Shown one piece after another: positions 25,514-32,653 of a stretch of DNA of 64,000 bases. The stretch's first letter is position 1; every line of letters begins with the position of its first letter. The stretch is from positions 62,001-126,000 of the forward strand of contig NZ_CAWVOH010000001.1 of NCBI RefSeq assembly GCF_963930865.1, written 5' to 3'. Origin of the DNA: Eupransor demetentiae (GTDB taxonomy: Bacteria; Bacillota; Bacilli; Lactobacillales; Lactobacillaceae). The notes under the pieces were generated by a model. It ran no database searches, had not been told where the DNA came from, and saw nothing but the letters and a program-made list of their open reading frames with translations. Made by a program: the position numbers and the translations under genes.

Positions 25514-26530
25514 ATGGAAAAGAGTTTTAAAAAAGATGCAGGTAAATACGGGGCCTTTATTCTTCTAATTTTGGCAACGGGGCTTATTTTCTTGGGCACG
25601 GGTGTCGCCCGCTACCCAGAAATTATTGGAATGGCCGTCATTTCCTTTACTTTTGGTTTGCGCCACGCCTTCGATGTTGATCACATCGCTGCAATTGATA
25701 ACATTACGCGTAAGATGCTCAACGATGGCAAAAACACGCGCGGCGTCGGCTTCTCTTTTTCATTTGGACACTCCATGGTCGTGGTTTTAATGGCTTTGGT
25801 GACGGTTCTCTTCGTAGAATGGGCGCATAACACCATGCCGGTTTTTGAAAACATCGGGGGTGCTTTTGGGACCATGATTGCCGCAGTGATGCTGCTCATG
25901 CTGATGCTGGTTAACAGTTTCATCCTGCACGGTATTTGGAAAAACTTCCGCCGTATGAGCAATAAGGACGGCGAAAAGCACAGTCAAAGTGATGCTGAAC
26001 TGATGGCTGATTCGAAAATCTACGCCTTCTTCATGAAGATGTTAAAGATGATTAAGCACAACTGGCAAGTGGCCATCGTTGGCTTTCTTTTCGGTCTTGG
26101 CTTTGATACGGCGACTCAAATCGCCATGCTAGCGACCTCGGCAACCGCCACGAGTGACGGGATTGCCTGGTACACGACGCTAGCCTTTCCGCTCTGTTTC
26201 ACGGCGGGGATGTGCCTGATGGATACTCTGGACGGCTTTTTCATGTCATCAACTTACAACTGGATTATTTCTTCTTCCTACCGTAAGGTTTATTTCAACA
26301 TGATTCTGACATCTATCTCAATCGTGGCCGCAGGCTTCATCGGGCTTGTTGACCTTATCCAAGCTTCCGGTGCCATGTTCTCCTGGGAAAACGGTATGAC
26401 CAACTGGGCGGCTTCGCTGGACTTTAACCAGCTAGGCCTTATCCTGGTGGCCATCTTTGCCTGTGCTTGGGCCATCGCTATCGCGATTTGGAAAATCATG
26501 AAGCTCGATCAATACGACGAGCCGGCATAA
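25514..26530 (+). CDS. NiCoT-family nickel/cobalt permease
   Basis: A 338-residue membrane protein with about eight hydrophobic segments. The signature RHAFDVDHIAAIDN contains the HxxxxDH metal motif of NiCoT/HoxN-NixA permeases; FGLGFDTATQIAML is a second conserved segment. It should import Ni2+ and/or Co2+. No urease or hydrogenase genes are in the window; lactate racemase or another nickel enzyme elsewhere could be the consumer. ATG 25514 has AAAGGAAG upstream. It lies 39 bases after the YrdC gene and ends at a strong terminator. Confidence 0.9.
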   Translation: MEKSFKKDAGKYGAFILLILATGLIFLGTGVARYPEIIGMAVISFTFGLRHAFDVDHIAAIDNITRKMLNDGKNTRGVGFSFSFGHSMVVVLMALVTVLFVEWAHNTMPVFENIGGAFGTMIAAVMLLMLMLVNSFILHGIWKNFRRMSNKDGEKHSQSDAELMADSKIYAFFMKMLKMIKHNWQVAIVGFLFGLGFDTATQIAMLATSATATSDGIAWYTTLAFPLCFTAGMCLMDTLDGFFMSSTYNWIISSSYRKVYFNMILTSISIVAAGFIGLVDLIQASGAMFSWENGMTNWAASLDFNQLGLILVAIFACAWAIAIAIWKIMKLDQYDEPA

Positions 26531-26531
26531 T

Positions 26532-26561
26532 AAAAAAGCAGCCAAACGGCTGCTTTTTTAT
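26532..26561. terminator. Bidirectional terminator
   Basis: GCAGCC (26538-26543) / GGCTGC (26548-26553) flanked by A6 and T6. It separates convergent nickel permease and ywfO-type genes. Confidence 0.9.
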
Positions 26562-27913
26562 TTATCTGGTGGGGTTAAGGTATCGTTTTTGATGTAGGAA
26601 CGGAAGTCGCGGTGCAGTTGTGCAAAGAGCTCATCCGGTCCCGTCTTTAACATTTCCTTAGGGAAGAAGAAACGTTGGTCGACACTGGCGCGGCCCTTGA
26701 TGGCGGCCACCAAGGCGGACAGTTCTGACAGTTCACGGTGACTACCATCTTCCAAAACAAAGTCAATCTGGGTCCGCGGCTTTTTCGCCAATGGGTTGTA
26801 ATCGTCATAAGGGAGATCGACCGCATCGTTACGAGCCGTGTAGTATTCAGGGTCAAAGCCGGCATCGCGAACGAGATTCTCCAGCTGGTCTAGATACTGG
26901 TCCGTCTGTGGATTAATCTGAATTGATTTGAGCGGACGGCGGTTCAAAAAGCGCTGTGACAAATCGGACAAGATTGGATCTGGATGATCTTGCCACATGT
27001 TGATGTAGGCCATGAAGACGTGGTCATCAATGCGCAAATAGTCGTGAACCGTTAGTTCTTCGCCTGTGAAAAGCGGTGCCAACAAGGGACCGACAAAGTC
27101 CGTTTCATTCCAATCATTTCGCTGAGCCTGAATTTGTAATTCTTGAACACGGCGCAACAAGTGCTCCAAGATAACTTCCATTCCACGCGAAACGGGGTGG
27201 AAGTAGACTTGGAGATACATTTGGTAACGGCTAACGATATATTCTTCAACGGCATGCATACCACGAATATCAAAGGTAATCCCGTTCTTTGAAGGCCGCA
27301 TCATTTGCAAAATGCGGTCAATATCAAACTCACCGTATTTCGTGCCAGTGTAATAAGCGTCGCGCAATAGATAATCCATCCGGTCTACGTCAAGCTGACT
27401 GGAAATCAACTGAACGACCTGTGGGTTGGAATAAGTTTTGGCAATCACCGAAGCCACCTTGTTCGGAAACTCAGGGGAGTAGGCAGACAAAACGCGGTTA
27501 ATTTCCGTGTCACCCATGATGATGTTACGCGTCATCGCTTCGTGGTCAGTGTTGAAAAGATGCTCAAAGGTGTGCGAAAAGGCACCGTGACCCAAATCGT
27601 GAAGCAGAGCCGAAACGATGGTCAGCATCCGTTCTTCAGGATTCCAAAGGCCGTCACCAGCTTCTTGGCTACGGTAGTACTTTTCAAAGTGGTCCGTTAC
27701 CCGGCGGGCTAATTCATAGGCGCCGACACAATGGCCGAAACGGGAATGTTCCGCTCCGTGAAAAACGGATGAGGCAATTCCGAGCTGGTGGACGCGGCGT
27801 AAACGTTGAAATTCAGGCGTATTAATAAGGTCGAGGACCAACTGATCCTGGACGTGAATAAAGTTGTGAATGGGGTCGCGTAAGACTTTTTCATGTTGCA
27901 GTTTTTCTGTCAC
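26558..27913 (-). CDS. HD-domain phosphohydrolase (YwfO/dGTPase-like)
   Basis: A 451-residue HD-superfamily enzyme. HSRFGHCVGAYELARR and LLHDLGHGAFSHTFEHLF supply the H...HD metal site. Such YwfO-type proteins resemble dNTP triphosphohydrolases, and some act on (d)NTPs under allosteric control. The start is GTG 27913 with AAAGG about 10 bases upstream on the minus strand. It is monocistronic and divergent from the DUF1934-rpoE pair. Confidence 0.87.
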   Translation of the reverse strand: MTEKLQHEKVLRDPIHNFIHVQDQLVLDLINTPEFQRLRRVHQLGIASSVFHGAEHSRFGHCVGAYELARRVTDHFEKYYRSQEAGDGLWNPEERMLTIVSALLHDLGHGAFSHTFEHLFNTDHEAMTRNIIMGDTEINRVLSAYSPEFPNKVASVIAKTYSNPQVVQLISSQLDVDRMDYLLRDAYYTGTKYGEFDIDRILQMMRPSKNGITFDIRGMHAVEEYIVSRYQMYLQVYFHPVSRGMEVILEHLLRRVQELQIQAQRNDWNETDFVGPLLAPLFTGEELTVHDYLRIDDHVFMAYINMWQDHPDPILSDLSQRFLNRRPLKSIQINPQTDQYLDQLENLVRDAGFDPEYYTARNDAVDLPYDDYNPLAKKPRTQIDFVLEDGSHRELSELSALVAAIKGRASVDQRFFFPKEMLKTGPDELFAQLHRDFRSYIKNDTLTPPDK

Positions 27914-27941
27914 TGTTAGCTACCTTTCCCTTCTTTCCTAT

Positions 27942-27949
27942 ATTATAAT
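27942..27949. promoter_or_regulatory. Overlapping divergent -10 elements
   Basis: ATTATAAT reads as TATAAT on the plus strand (27944-27949) and on the minus strand (27947-27942). It could serve both the DUF1934/rpoE unit and ywfO. No good -35 is seen for either. Confidence 0.4.
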
Positions 27950-27985
27950 GGAATCGTTCTATAGATGCCATTTTGGAGGTTTACC

Positions 27986-28429
27986 TTGGCAGATTCGCAA
28001 GCAGTACAAGTTCATTTTATGAGCAAAATATATCAAGATGGGGGCGACGAGTCCTATCAGGTCGACGCACCCGGTTCCCTTATTGTACGAGGGGACAGTG
28101 CTTATCTCACCTACATTGAGCAATTACCCGATCAAGACGAAGTCGAAGTTCTTTTTAAATTTAAAGATGAAGGCATTCGCTTGAATCGCAAGGGCCCACA
28201 AAATAATCATATGGCTTTTGAACTCGACCAAAAGCGCAACTTCAAGTATGAAACGGCTGCCGGACCGATGCAGTTAACGACCCGAGCTACTGAAATTGAG
28301 CGGGATTTCGACCTGGAAGCAGGACGGGGCGAACTTGGTTTGAACTATATTTTGTATCAAGGGGACCAAGTCCTTGGCCAGTACCGAGTTGAGTTGCAAT
28401 TTGAACCAAAATTGAGTACACTTGATTAG
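27986..28429 (+). CDS. DUF1934 (YwiB-type) protein, TTG start
   Basis: A 147-residue predicted beta-barrel protein of the DUF1934/YwiB family, recognised by QVHFMSKIYQDGGDE, then LTYIEQLPD and a terminal GQYRVELQFEP. TTTGGAGG (27972-27979) lies 6 bases before TTG 27986. An ATG at 27965 would place that ribosome-binding site inside the gene, so the TTG start is preferred. Function is unknown; DUF1934 genes commonly sit near rpoE, as here. Confidence 0.8.
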   Translation: MADSQAVQVHFMSKIYQDGGDESYQVDAPGSLIVRGDSAYLTYIEQLPDQDEVEVLFKFKDEGIRLNRKGPQNNHMAFELDQKRNFKYETAAGPMQLTTRATEIERDFDLEAGRGELGLNYILYQGDQVLGQYRVELQFEPKLSTLD

Positions 28430-28454
28430 TTAGAAAGCGGAAAGGACGTGTGAT

Positions 28455-29003
28455 ATGTCACTACAAGTAGACGGTCAGCCAAAAGAAGAGCTTGCCTTAG
28501 TTGAAATTGCCACAGCGATTCTGACTGAGCATGCTGAACCAATGCATTTTTCAGCCCTAGTCCAGGAAATTCAGGACTTTTTGGGGGTCGATGCTGAGAC
28601 CTTTCAGCCACGACTATCACAGTTTTACACGGACTTGAATACGGTCGGTTCTTTCATCTCATTGGGTAACAATGAATGGGCTTTGCGTGAATGGTATCCA
28701 ATTGATGCCATCGACGAATCCATCCATGAAATCGATGAAGAAGACGAAAAGCCAAAGCGTAAGAAGGCCAAGAAGAAGGTTAACGTCTTCGCCGACAACG
28801 CTGCCGATGATGACGTCATCGATTACAACGATGATGATCCTGAAGACGACGACTTTGACGACGTCCCTGATGACGAAAAGACGGAAGACGATGATGATGC
28901 CGATGACGAAGACTCAAAGGAAGAATCCATCGACGAAAATCTTACTGAATTGGCCGGTACGGACGATTTGGACGACCTTTCAGACGGTGATGAAGAAAAG
29001 TAA
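28455..29003 (+). CDS. rpoE: RNA polymerase delta subunit
   Basis: A 182-residue protein with an ordered N-terminal HARE-HTH domain (about residues 14-85) and a strongly acidic C-terminal tail rich in Asp/Glu, as in Firmicute delta. It binds core RNA polymerase, displaces nucleic acid and speeds recycling. A lysine-rich patch (KPKRKKAKKK, near residue 97) separates the two parts. In many Firmicutes pyrG directly follows rpoE; here about 3.6 kb of tRNA, T-box permease and DUF975 genes lie between. AAAGGA precedes ATG 28455. Confidence 0.93.
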   Translation: MSLQVDGQPKEELALVEIATAILTEHAEPMHFSALVQEIQDFLGVDAETFQPRLSQFYTDLNTVGSFISLGNNEWALREWYPIDAIDESIHEIDEEDEKPKRKKAKKKVNVFADNAADDDVIDYNDDDPEDDDFDDVPDDEKTEDDDDADDEDSKEESIDENLTELAGTDDLDDLSDGDEEK

Positions 29004-29042
29004 TTACTCGACTTTTTAGTGGGAATTTTATCCAAAAAATTC

Positions 29043-29071
29043 TTGCTTTTTACGGGGTCGGTCTGTAATAT
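29043..29071 (+). promoter_or_regulatory. Promoter of the tRNA-Lys gene
   Basis: -35 TTGCTT (29043-29048) and -10 TAATAT (29066-29071) with a 17-base spacer; the tRNA begins 25 bases downstream. Confidence 0.75.
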
Positions 29072-29095
29072 ATATACATGTGCTAAGCACAAAAA

Positions 29096-29169
29096 GCTCT
29101 CGTAACTCAGTTGGTTAGAGTAGGGGATTTTTAATCCCAAGGTCCTCGGTTCGAATCCGAGCGAGAGCA
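29096..29169 (+). tRNA. tRNA-Lys (UUU), atypical
   Basis: A 74-base cloverleaf: acceptor GCTCTCG / CGAGAGC, D stem ACTC/GAGT, T stem CTCGG/CCGAG with TTCGAAT loop, discriminator A. The anticodon loop TTTTTAA gives anticodon TTT. The anticodon stem is GGGGA / TCCCA, so position 27-43 is a G.A mismatch. The acceptor and anticodon stems do not resemble the usual Lactobacillales tRNA-Lys. No CCA is encoded. Confidence 0.85.
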
Positions 29170-29246
29170 CTGATAATTTTTATCAGGAGACCTTTGGGAT
29201 ATTCCATCAAAAAGCGAGCTCGTTTCGAGCTTGCTTTTTATTTTCT
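29170..29246 (+). terminator. 3' hairpin and terminator of tRNA-Lys
   Basis: CTGATAA/TTATCAG (29170-29186) forms a hairpin directly after the tRNA, possibly for processing. A true terminator follows: GCGAGCTCG / CGAGCTTGC with TTT loop and a T-run ending near 29240. Confidence 0.8.
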
Positions 29247-29248
29247 CC

Positions 29249-29277
29249 TTGCAAAAGGGGATTTGAGCAGTTAGAAT
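29249..29277 (+). promoter_or_regulatory. Promoter of the T-box transcript
   Basis: -35 TTGCAA (29249-29254), 17-base spacer, -10 TAGAAT (29272-29277). Confidence 0.78.
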
Positions 29278-29283
29278 AATAGC

Positions 29284-29520
29284 AATGTGAGTGAGGACGA
29301 GTAAGTCAAATTCGGCATACAGCGACGTCATGGTTGGTGAGAATGGCGGCCGGTTTGATTGAAGACTACCTTACTAAGACGGTATATCAGTAGCGCGTGA
29401 AAGTATACCCGGTTTAACCAGCCGTTACGATGGTTTAAGAGATGTTATCTTCTATGATAACAATATGGGTGGTACCACGCGCCGGCGTCCCTAGCTTTTT
29501 GGCTAGGGGCGCCTTTTTTG
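29284..29520 (+). promoter_or_regulatory. T-box riboswitch controlling an amino-acid permease
   Basis: The T-box core GGGTGGTACCACGCG is at 29467-29481, followed by a terminator (GGCGTCCCTAGC / GCTAGGGGCGCC, 29484-29513, then T6). Stem I base is AGTGAGG (29290-29296) / CCTTACT (29369-29375); the next helix is AGTCAAA (29304-29310) / TTTGATT (29354-29360). The specifier loop has AGTA on the left and GAAGACTA (29361-29368) on the right. Candidate specifiers are ACT (Thr) and GAC (Asp). The variable antiterminator base in TGGN is T, which matches an A73 discriminator (Thr) better than the G73 of tRNA-Asp. Threonine is therefore favoured. Confidence 0.9.
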
Positions 29521-29547
29521 TTTGGTAGCACAGTTAGAGGAATTACT

Positions 29548-30921
29548 ATGGGAAAAGAAAATAATGAACTAAAACGAGATTTATCTTCATTTCAAATGGA
29601 GATGATTGCCCTGGGTGGAACCATCGGGGTCGGACTTTTCATGGGGGCTTCATCAACGATTAAGTGGACCGGGCCTTCCGTTTTGTTGGCCTACATGTTG
29701 TCTGGTTTGGTGCTTTACATCGTGATGCGTGCTTTGGGGGAAATGCTTTACGTTGACCCTGAAGTTGGATCTTTTGCCAATTATGCCAGTCACTATATTC
29801 ACCCAGTTGCCGGCTATCTGACGGTCTGGGCCAACGTTTTCCAGTGGCTGATGGTTGGAATTTCGGAAACGATTGCCGTCGGGGTTTACCTAGATTACTG
29901 GTTCCCCCACGTTCCGGGTTGGGTGACCGGCGTCGTTGTCTTGGCAACCTTGACTGGCGCAAACTTGGTCACGGTTAAGGCCTACGGTCGGATGGAATCT
30001 TGGTTCTCCTTGATTAAGGTTTTGACAATTGTCTTTATGATCATTCTTGGTTTCTTGATGATTATTTGGGGAATTGGAAACCACGGTCATCCACTTGGCT
30101 TTTCAAACCTTTGGACGCACGGAAACTTCTTTGCGGGCGGTTTGAAGGGCTTCATGTTCGCCCTTTCGATTGTAATGACCTCTTACCAGGCCATTGAAAT
30201 TATTGGAATCACGGCTGGTGAAGCAGCTAATCCGCAGGAAGCTATCGTGAAGTCAATCAAGTCCATTGTGGCCCGTATCTTGATTTTCTACATCGGCTCC
30301 ATCTTCGTGATTATCACGATTTACCCTTGGGATAAGTTGGACCAAGTTGGTTCACCTTTCGTGGAAACCTTTGCCCGTGTCGGCATCACGGCTGCCGCTG
30401 GAATCATCAACTTCGTGATGATGACCGCTGCGATTTCAGCCTTGAATTCTGGAATTTTCTCATCGAGTCGAATGCTCTATACTTTGGCCATGAACAAGGA
30501 GATTTCACCGAAATTCTTGAAGCTTTCAAAGCGCCGCGTGCCTGAAGTAGCTGTTTTGGCCATTTCCGGTGGGGTTTTGATTGGAATCGTCTTGAATGCA
30601 GTTTTGCCGTTGATTTGGCACGATTCTTCCAAGATTTTCGTCATGGTTTACTCAGCATCAACGTTGCCTGGAATGGTGCCTTGGTTTGTGATTCTTTGGA
30701 GTCAAATCAAATTCCGCAAGGAGCATCCTGAATTGTTGGAGGGACATCCTTTTAAATTGGCCTTCTCGCCATTCTCCAATTACTTTGCCATCGCGGCTTT
30801 GATTGTGACCTTGGTCTTCATGACCATTAACCCTGATACGCAAATTCCACTATTGATTGGTTTTGTTTTCTTGCTCATCATGGGTATTTACTACATGATT
30901 ACGCGCCGTCATAAAAATTAA
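29548..30921 (+). CDS. APC-family amino-acid permease (YbxG-like; threonine likely)
   Basis: A 457-residue, 12-segment amino acid/polyamine/organocation permease. The substrate-site region is MIALGGTIGVGLFMGASSTI near the N-terminus. EIIGITAGEAANPQ, GITAAAGIINFVMMTAA and YSASTLPGMVPWFVILWSQ resemble Bacillus YbxG-type permeases (threonine/serine group), from memory of that family. It is preceded by a T-box whose specifier is best read as Thr, so uptake is induced when charged tRNA is low. ATG 29548 with GAGG at 29537-29540 is preferred over 29518, which lies in the terminator T-run. Confidence 0.85.
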   Translation: MGKENNELKRDLSSFQMEMIALGGTIGVGLFMGASSTIKWTGPSVLLAYMLSGLVLYIVMRALGEMLYVDPEVGSFANYASHYIHPVAGYLTVWANVFQWLMVGISETIAVGVYLDYWFPHVPGWVTGVVVLATLTGANLVTVKAYGRMESWFSLIKVLTIVFMIILGFLMIIWGIGNHGHPLGFSNLWTHGNFFAGGLKGFMFALSIVMTSYQAIEIIGITAGEAANPQEAIVKSIKSIVARILIFYIGSIFVIITIYPWDKLDQVGSPFVETFARVGITAAAGIINFVMMTAAISALNSGIFSSSRMLYTLAMNKEISPKFLKLSKRRVPEVAVLAISGGVLIGIVLNAVLPLIWHDSSKIFVMVYSASTLPGMVPWFVILWSQIKFRKEHPELLEGHPFKLAFSPFSNYFAIAALIVTLVFMTINPDTQIPLLIGFVFLLIMGIYYMITRRHKN

Positions 30922-30924
30922 ATG

Positions 30925-30949
30925 AAAAGAGCCGGAAGGCTCTTTTTTT
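30925..30949 (+). terminator. Terminator after the permease
   Basis: GAGCC (30929-30933) / GGCTC (30938-30942), loop GGAA, followed by T7. Confidence 0.85.
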
Positions 30950-30988
30950 GTTAAACTTAAATTAAAATCTTTAAAAGCGGAGAGAGTT

Positions 30989-31693
30989 ATGGGGATTAAT
31001 CGGATTGAATTGAAGGAAGAAGCGAAAGCTAAGTTAAAGGGGCATTGGGGACAAGCCATTTTGGTGTCTTTGTCCTTGCCTATTTTTATTGTCTTGTGGG
31101 AAGTTTTCACGATATTGTTGTCCCTTTTCTTGGTTGCGATTAAGGCCAGCATTCTTTACGATTTATTATCGGTAATTTTCTTTTTCGGTATGCCCTGGGC
31201 TGTCATGGCAATTGCTTTTGGGGTCAATTACGCTTATTTGGATTTCTTTCGTAATCCAAATGAAAAGCAGAATCCGCTGTTGCGTTGTGTCCGCGTTTAT
31301 CAACAAAGTGGCTTGCTATCCGGGACTTTTGCGCTCGCTATCCTGACCAGTATGTGGTTGTTCTTCTGGGAGATACTTTTCTATTTTCCTGCTGTAGTTA
31401 AAAGTTGTGCCTATTCACAGACCTTCTTTATTTACCGGGATCATTTACAATTGGGGCACAAAATTGATTTCGGCCAAGCTGTAACGGAGAGTCGTCAATT
31501 AATGGATGGGCACAAGTGGGAATATTTTGTTTTGAGTCTGAGTTTTATTGGTTGGAACATACTTGGCCTACTTACTTTGGGTATTGCTTACATTTGGATT
31601 GTTCCCTATATGAAGGTGACTTTTGCTGGTTATCACGAAAAGTTAAAGGAAGTAAAGCTGCTGGAAATGTATGGGCAATTGGCGGCTCGGTGA
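30989..31693 (+). CDS. DUF975 membrane protein, copy 1
   Basis: A 234-residue integral membrane protein of the DUF975 family. It begins with the typical INRIELKEEAKAKLKGHWGQAI and carries the family block VTESRQLMDGHKWEYF followed by two hydrophobic segments. About five or six membrane segments are visible. Function in the family is unknown. GGAGAG upstream supports ATG 30989. It is flanked by terminators, so it is its own transcription unit. Two further DUF975 proteins occur in this window. Confidence 0.85.
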   Translation: MGINRIELKEEAKAKLKGHWGQAILVSLSLPIFIVLWEVFTILLSLFLVAIKASILYDLLSVIFFFGMPWAVMAIAFGVNYAYLDFFRNPNEKQNPLLRCVRVYQQSGLLSGTFALAILTSMWLFFWEILFYFPAVVKSCAYSQTFFIYRDHLQLGHKIDFGQAVTESRQLMDGHKWEYFVLSLSFIGWNILGLLTLGIAYIWIVPYMKVTFAGYHEKLKEVKLLEMYGQLAAR

Positions 31694-31719
31694 TTTAAGA
31701 TAAAATTATCGATTTGTTG

Positions 31720-31745
31720 TAAAAGAGCCAGGAGGCTCTTTTTTG
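31720..31745 (+). terminator. Terminator between the two DUF975 genes
   Basis: AAAAGAGCC (31721-31729) / GGCTCTTTT (31734-31742), loop AGGA, T-run. It is nearly the same stem as the terminator at 30925-30949. Confidence 0.85.
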
Positions 31746-31746
31746 C

Positions 31747-31776
31747 TTGCCTCGAAGGTCTTTGGTACACTAGAAT
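31747..31776 (+). promoter_or_regulatory. Promoter of DUF975 copy 2
   Basis: -35 TTGCCT (31747-31752), 18-base spacer, -10 TAGAAT (31771-31776). Confidence 0.65.
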
Positions 31777-31806
31777 TCGAACGTTAAAAAAATTTGAGGG
31801 GGATTT

Positions 31807-32469
31807 ATGAATATAAATCGTATTGATTTGAAGAATGAAGCGAAAAGTAAGTTGAAGGGTAAGTGGGGTTATGCAATTTTACTTGCTTTGATTGAATTAA
31901 TTTTCGCTTTTATATATGGTACTGGGGCGGAATCTTCAGTTCATCAAACGGGCACATATTTTGGCTTTGCATTCATTGGGGGAATTATTTATTCACTCAT
32001 CGTTTTTGGTACTGACTTTGTACTCTTGGACTTTTTCCGTAACACAGAGAAGAAGCGTGAGCCTGTTTTACAATTTGTGCGTGTCTACCAGGAAAAGGGG
32101 CTATTTTCAGGAACCCTTGTAATCGCAATCCTAGTTTATATCTGGACGTATTTGTGGTCCCTTTTATTGATTGTTCCAGGTGTTATTAAAGGTTTAGCTT
32201 ATTCACAGGCACATTTTATTTACCGTGATCATTTGGAAGCTGGTGAAAAGATTGGCTATACTCAAGCGGTGACTGAAAGTCGTGAAATGATGGACGGCCA
32301 TAAGTGGGAATTATTTGTTTTGGGATTTAGCTTTCTTGGATGGATACTTCTTGGTTGCATTACTGCTGGAATTGCCTTCATCTGGGTTCTTCCTTACATT
32401 CAATTAACTACTGCTGGCTACTACCAAAAGCTCAAGGAACTCCAAGCTTCTGACCAATACGTGGCCTGA
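31807..32469 (+). CDS. DUF975 membrane protein, copy 2
   Basis: A 220-residue paralogue of the previous gene: INRIDLKNEAKSKLKGKWGYAI at the N-terminus and AVTESREMMDGHKWELF before the last two hydrophobic segments. GAGGGGG precedes ATG 31807. The N-terminal membrane region differs more from copy 1 than the C-terminal block, suggesting a tandem duplication that has had time to diverge. The loss of the first-segment pairs makes it shorter. Its role is unknown. Confidence 0.85.
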   Translation: MNINRIDLKNEAKSKLKGKWGYAILLALIELIFAFIYGTGAESSVHQTGTYFGFAFIGGIIYSLIVFGTDFVLLDFFRNTEKKREPVLQFVRVYQEKGLFSGTLVIAILVYIWTYLWSLLLIVPGVIKGLAYSQAHFIYRDHLEAGEKIGYTQAVTESREMMDGHKWELFVLGFSFLGWILLGCITAGIAFIWVLPYIQLTTAGYYQKLKELQASDQYVA

Positions 32470-32490
32470 CTTTATCCTTTAAAAAAATCA

Positions 32491-32519
32491 TTGACAGACC
32501 CTAGGTCAGTCAGTAATAT
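32491..32519 (+). promoter_or_regulatory. pyrG promoter with dyad in the spacer
   Basis: Consensus -35 TTGACA (32491-32496), 17-base spacer, -10 TAATAT (32514-32519). The spacer and -35 contain a 9-3-9 inverted repeat: TGACAGACC (32492-32500), CTA, GGTCAGTCA (32504-32512), with one mismatch, which looks like an operator. Confidence 0.8.
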
Positions 32520-32525
32520 ATATTA

Positions 32526-32590
32526 GGGCTCACATTTAATGTGAAAAACACGTTTCGCTCCCAAGCACTGCTTGGGAGCTTTTCTGTTTT
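32526..32590 (+). promoter_or_regulatory. pyrG leader with CTP-responsive attenuator
   Basis: The predicted transcript begins GGGCUC (32526-32531), the same start as the Bacillus subtilis pyrG transcript. A terminator hairpin follows: GCTCCCAAGCA (32557-32567) / TGCTTGGGAGC (32569-32579) and a T-rich tail. In B. subtilis, low CTP stalls polymerase after GGG, extra G residues are added reiteratively, and the poly-G pairs with the C/U-rich 5' arm of the terminator to prevent termination. The GCTCCC arm here fits that model exactly. Confidence 0.85.
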
Positions 32591-32653
32591 TATAATTTCC
32601 CTGGGGGTAAAACCCGATAAGAACTGTTGAACAAAGAGCTATCAGGAGGCAGC

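Noticed and set aside
24686..26530. YrdC gene plus nickel permease as part of a hydrogenase maturation locus (HypF-like)
   Set aside because: There are no HypF zinc-finger or acylphosphatase domains and no other hyp or hydrogenase genes nearby.
29364..29366. GAC (Asp) as T-box specifier
   Set aside because: Not excluded, but the T in TGGN pairs poorly with the G73 of tRNA-Asp, and the permease resembles threonine/serine transporters.
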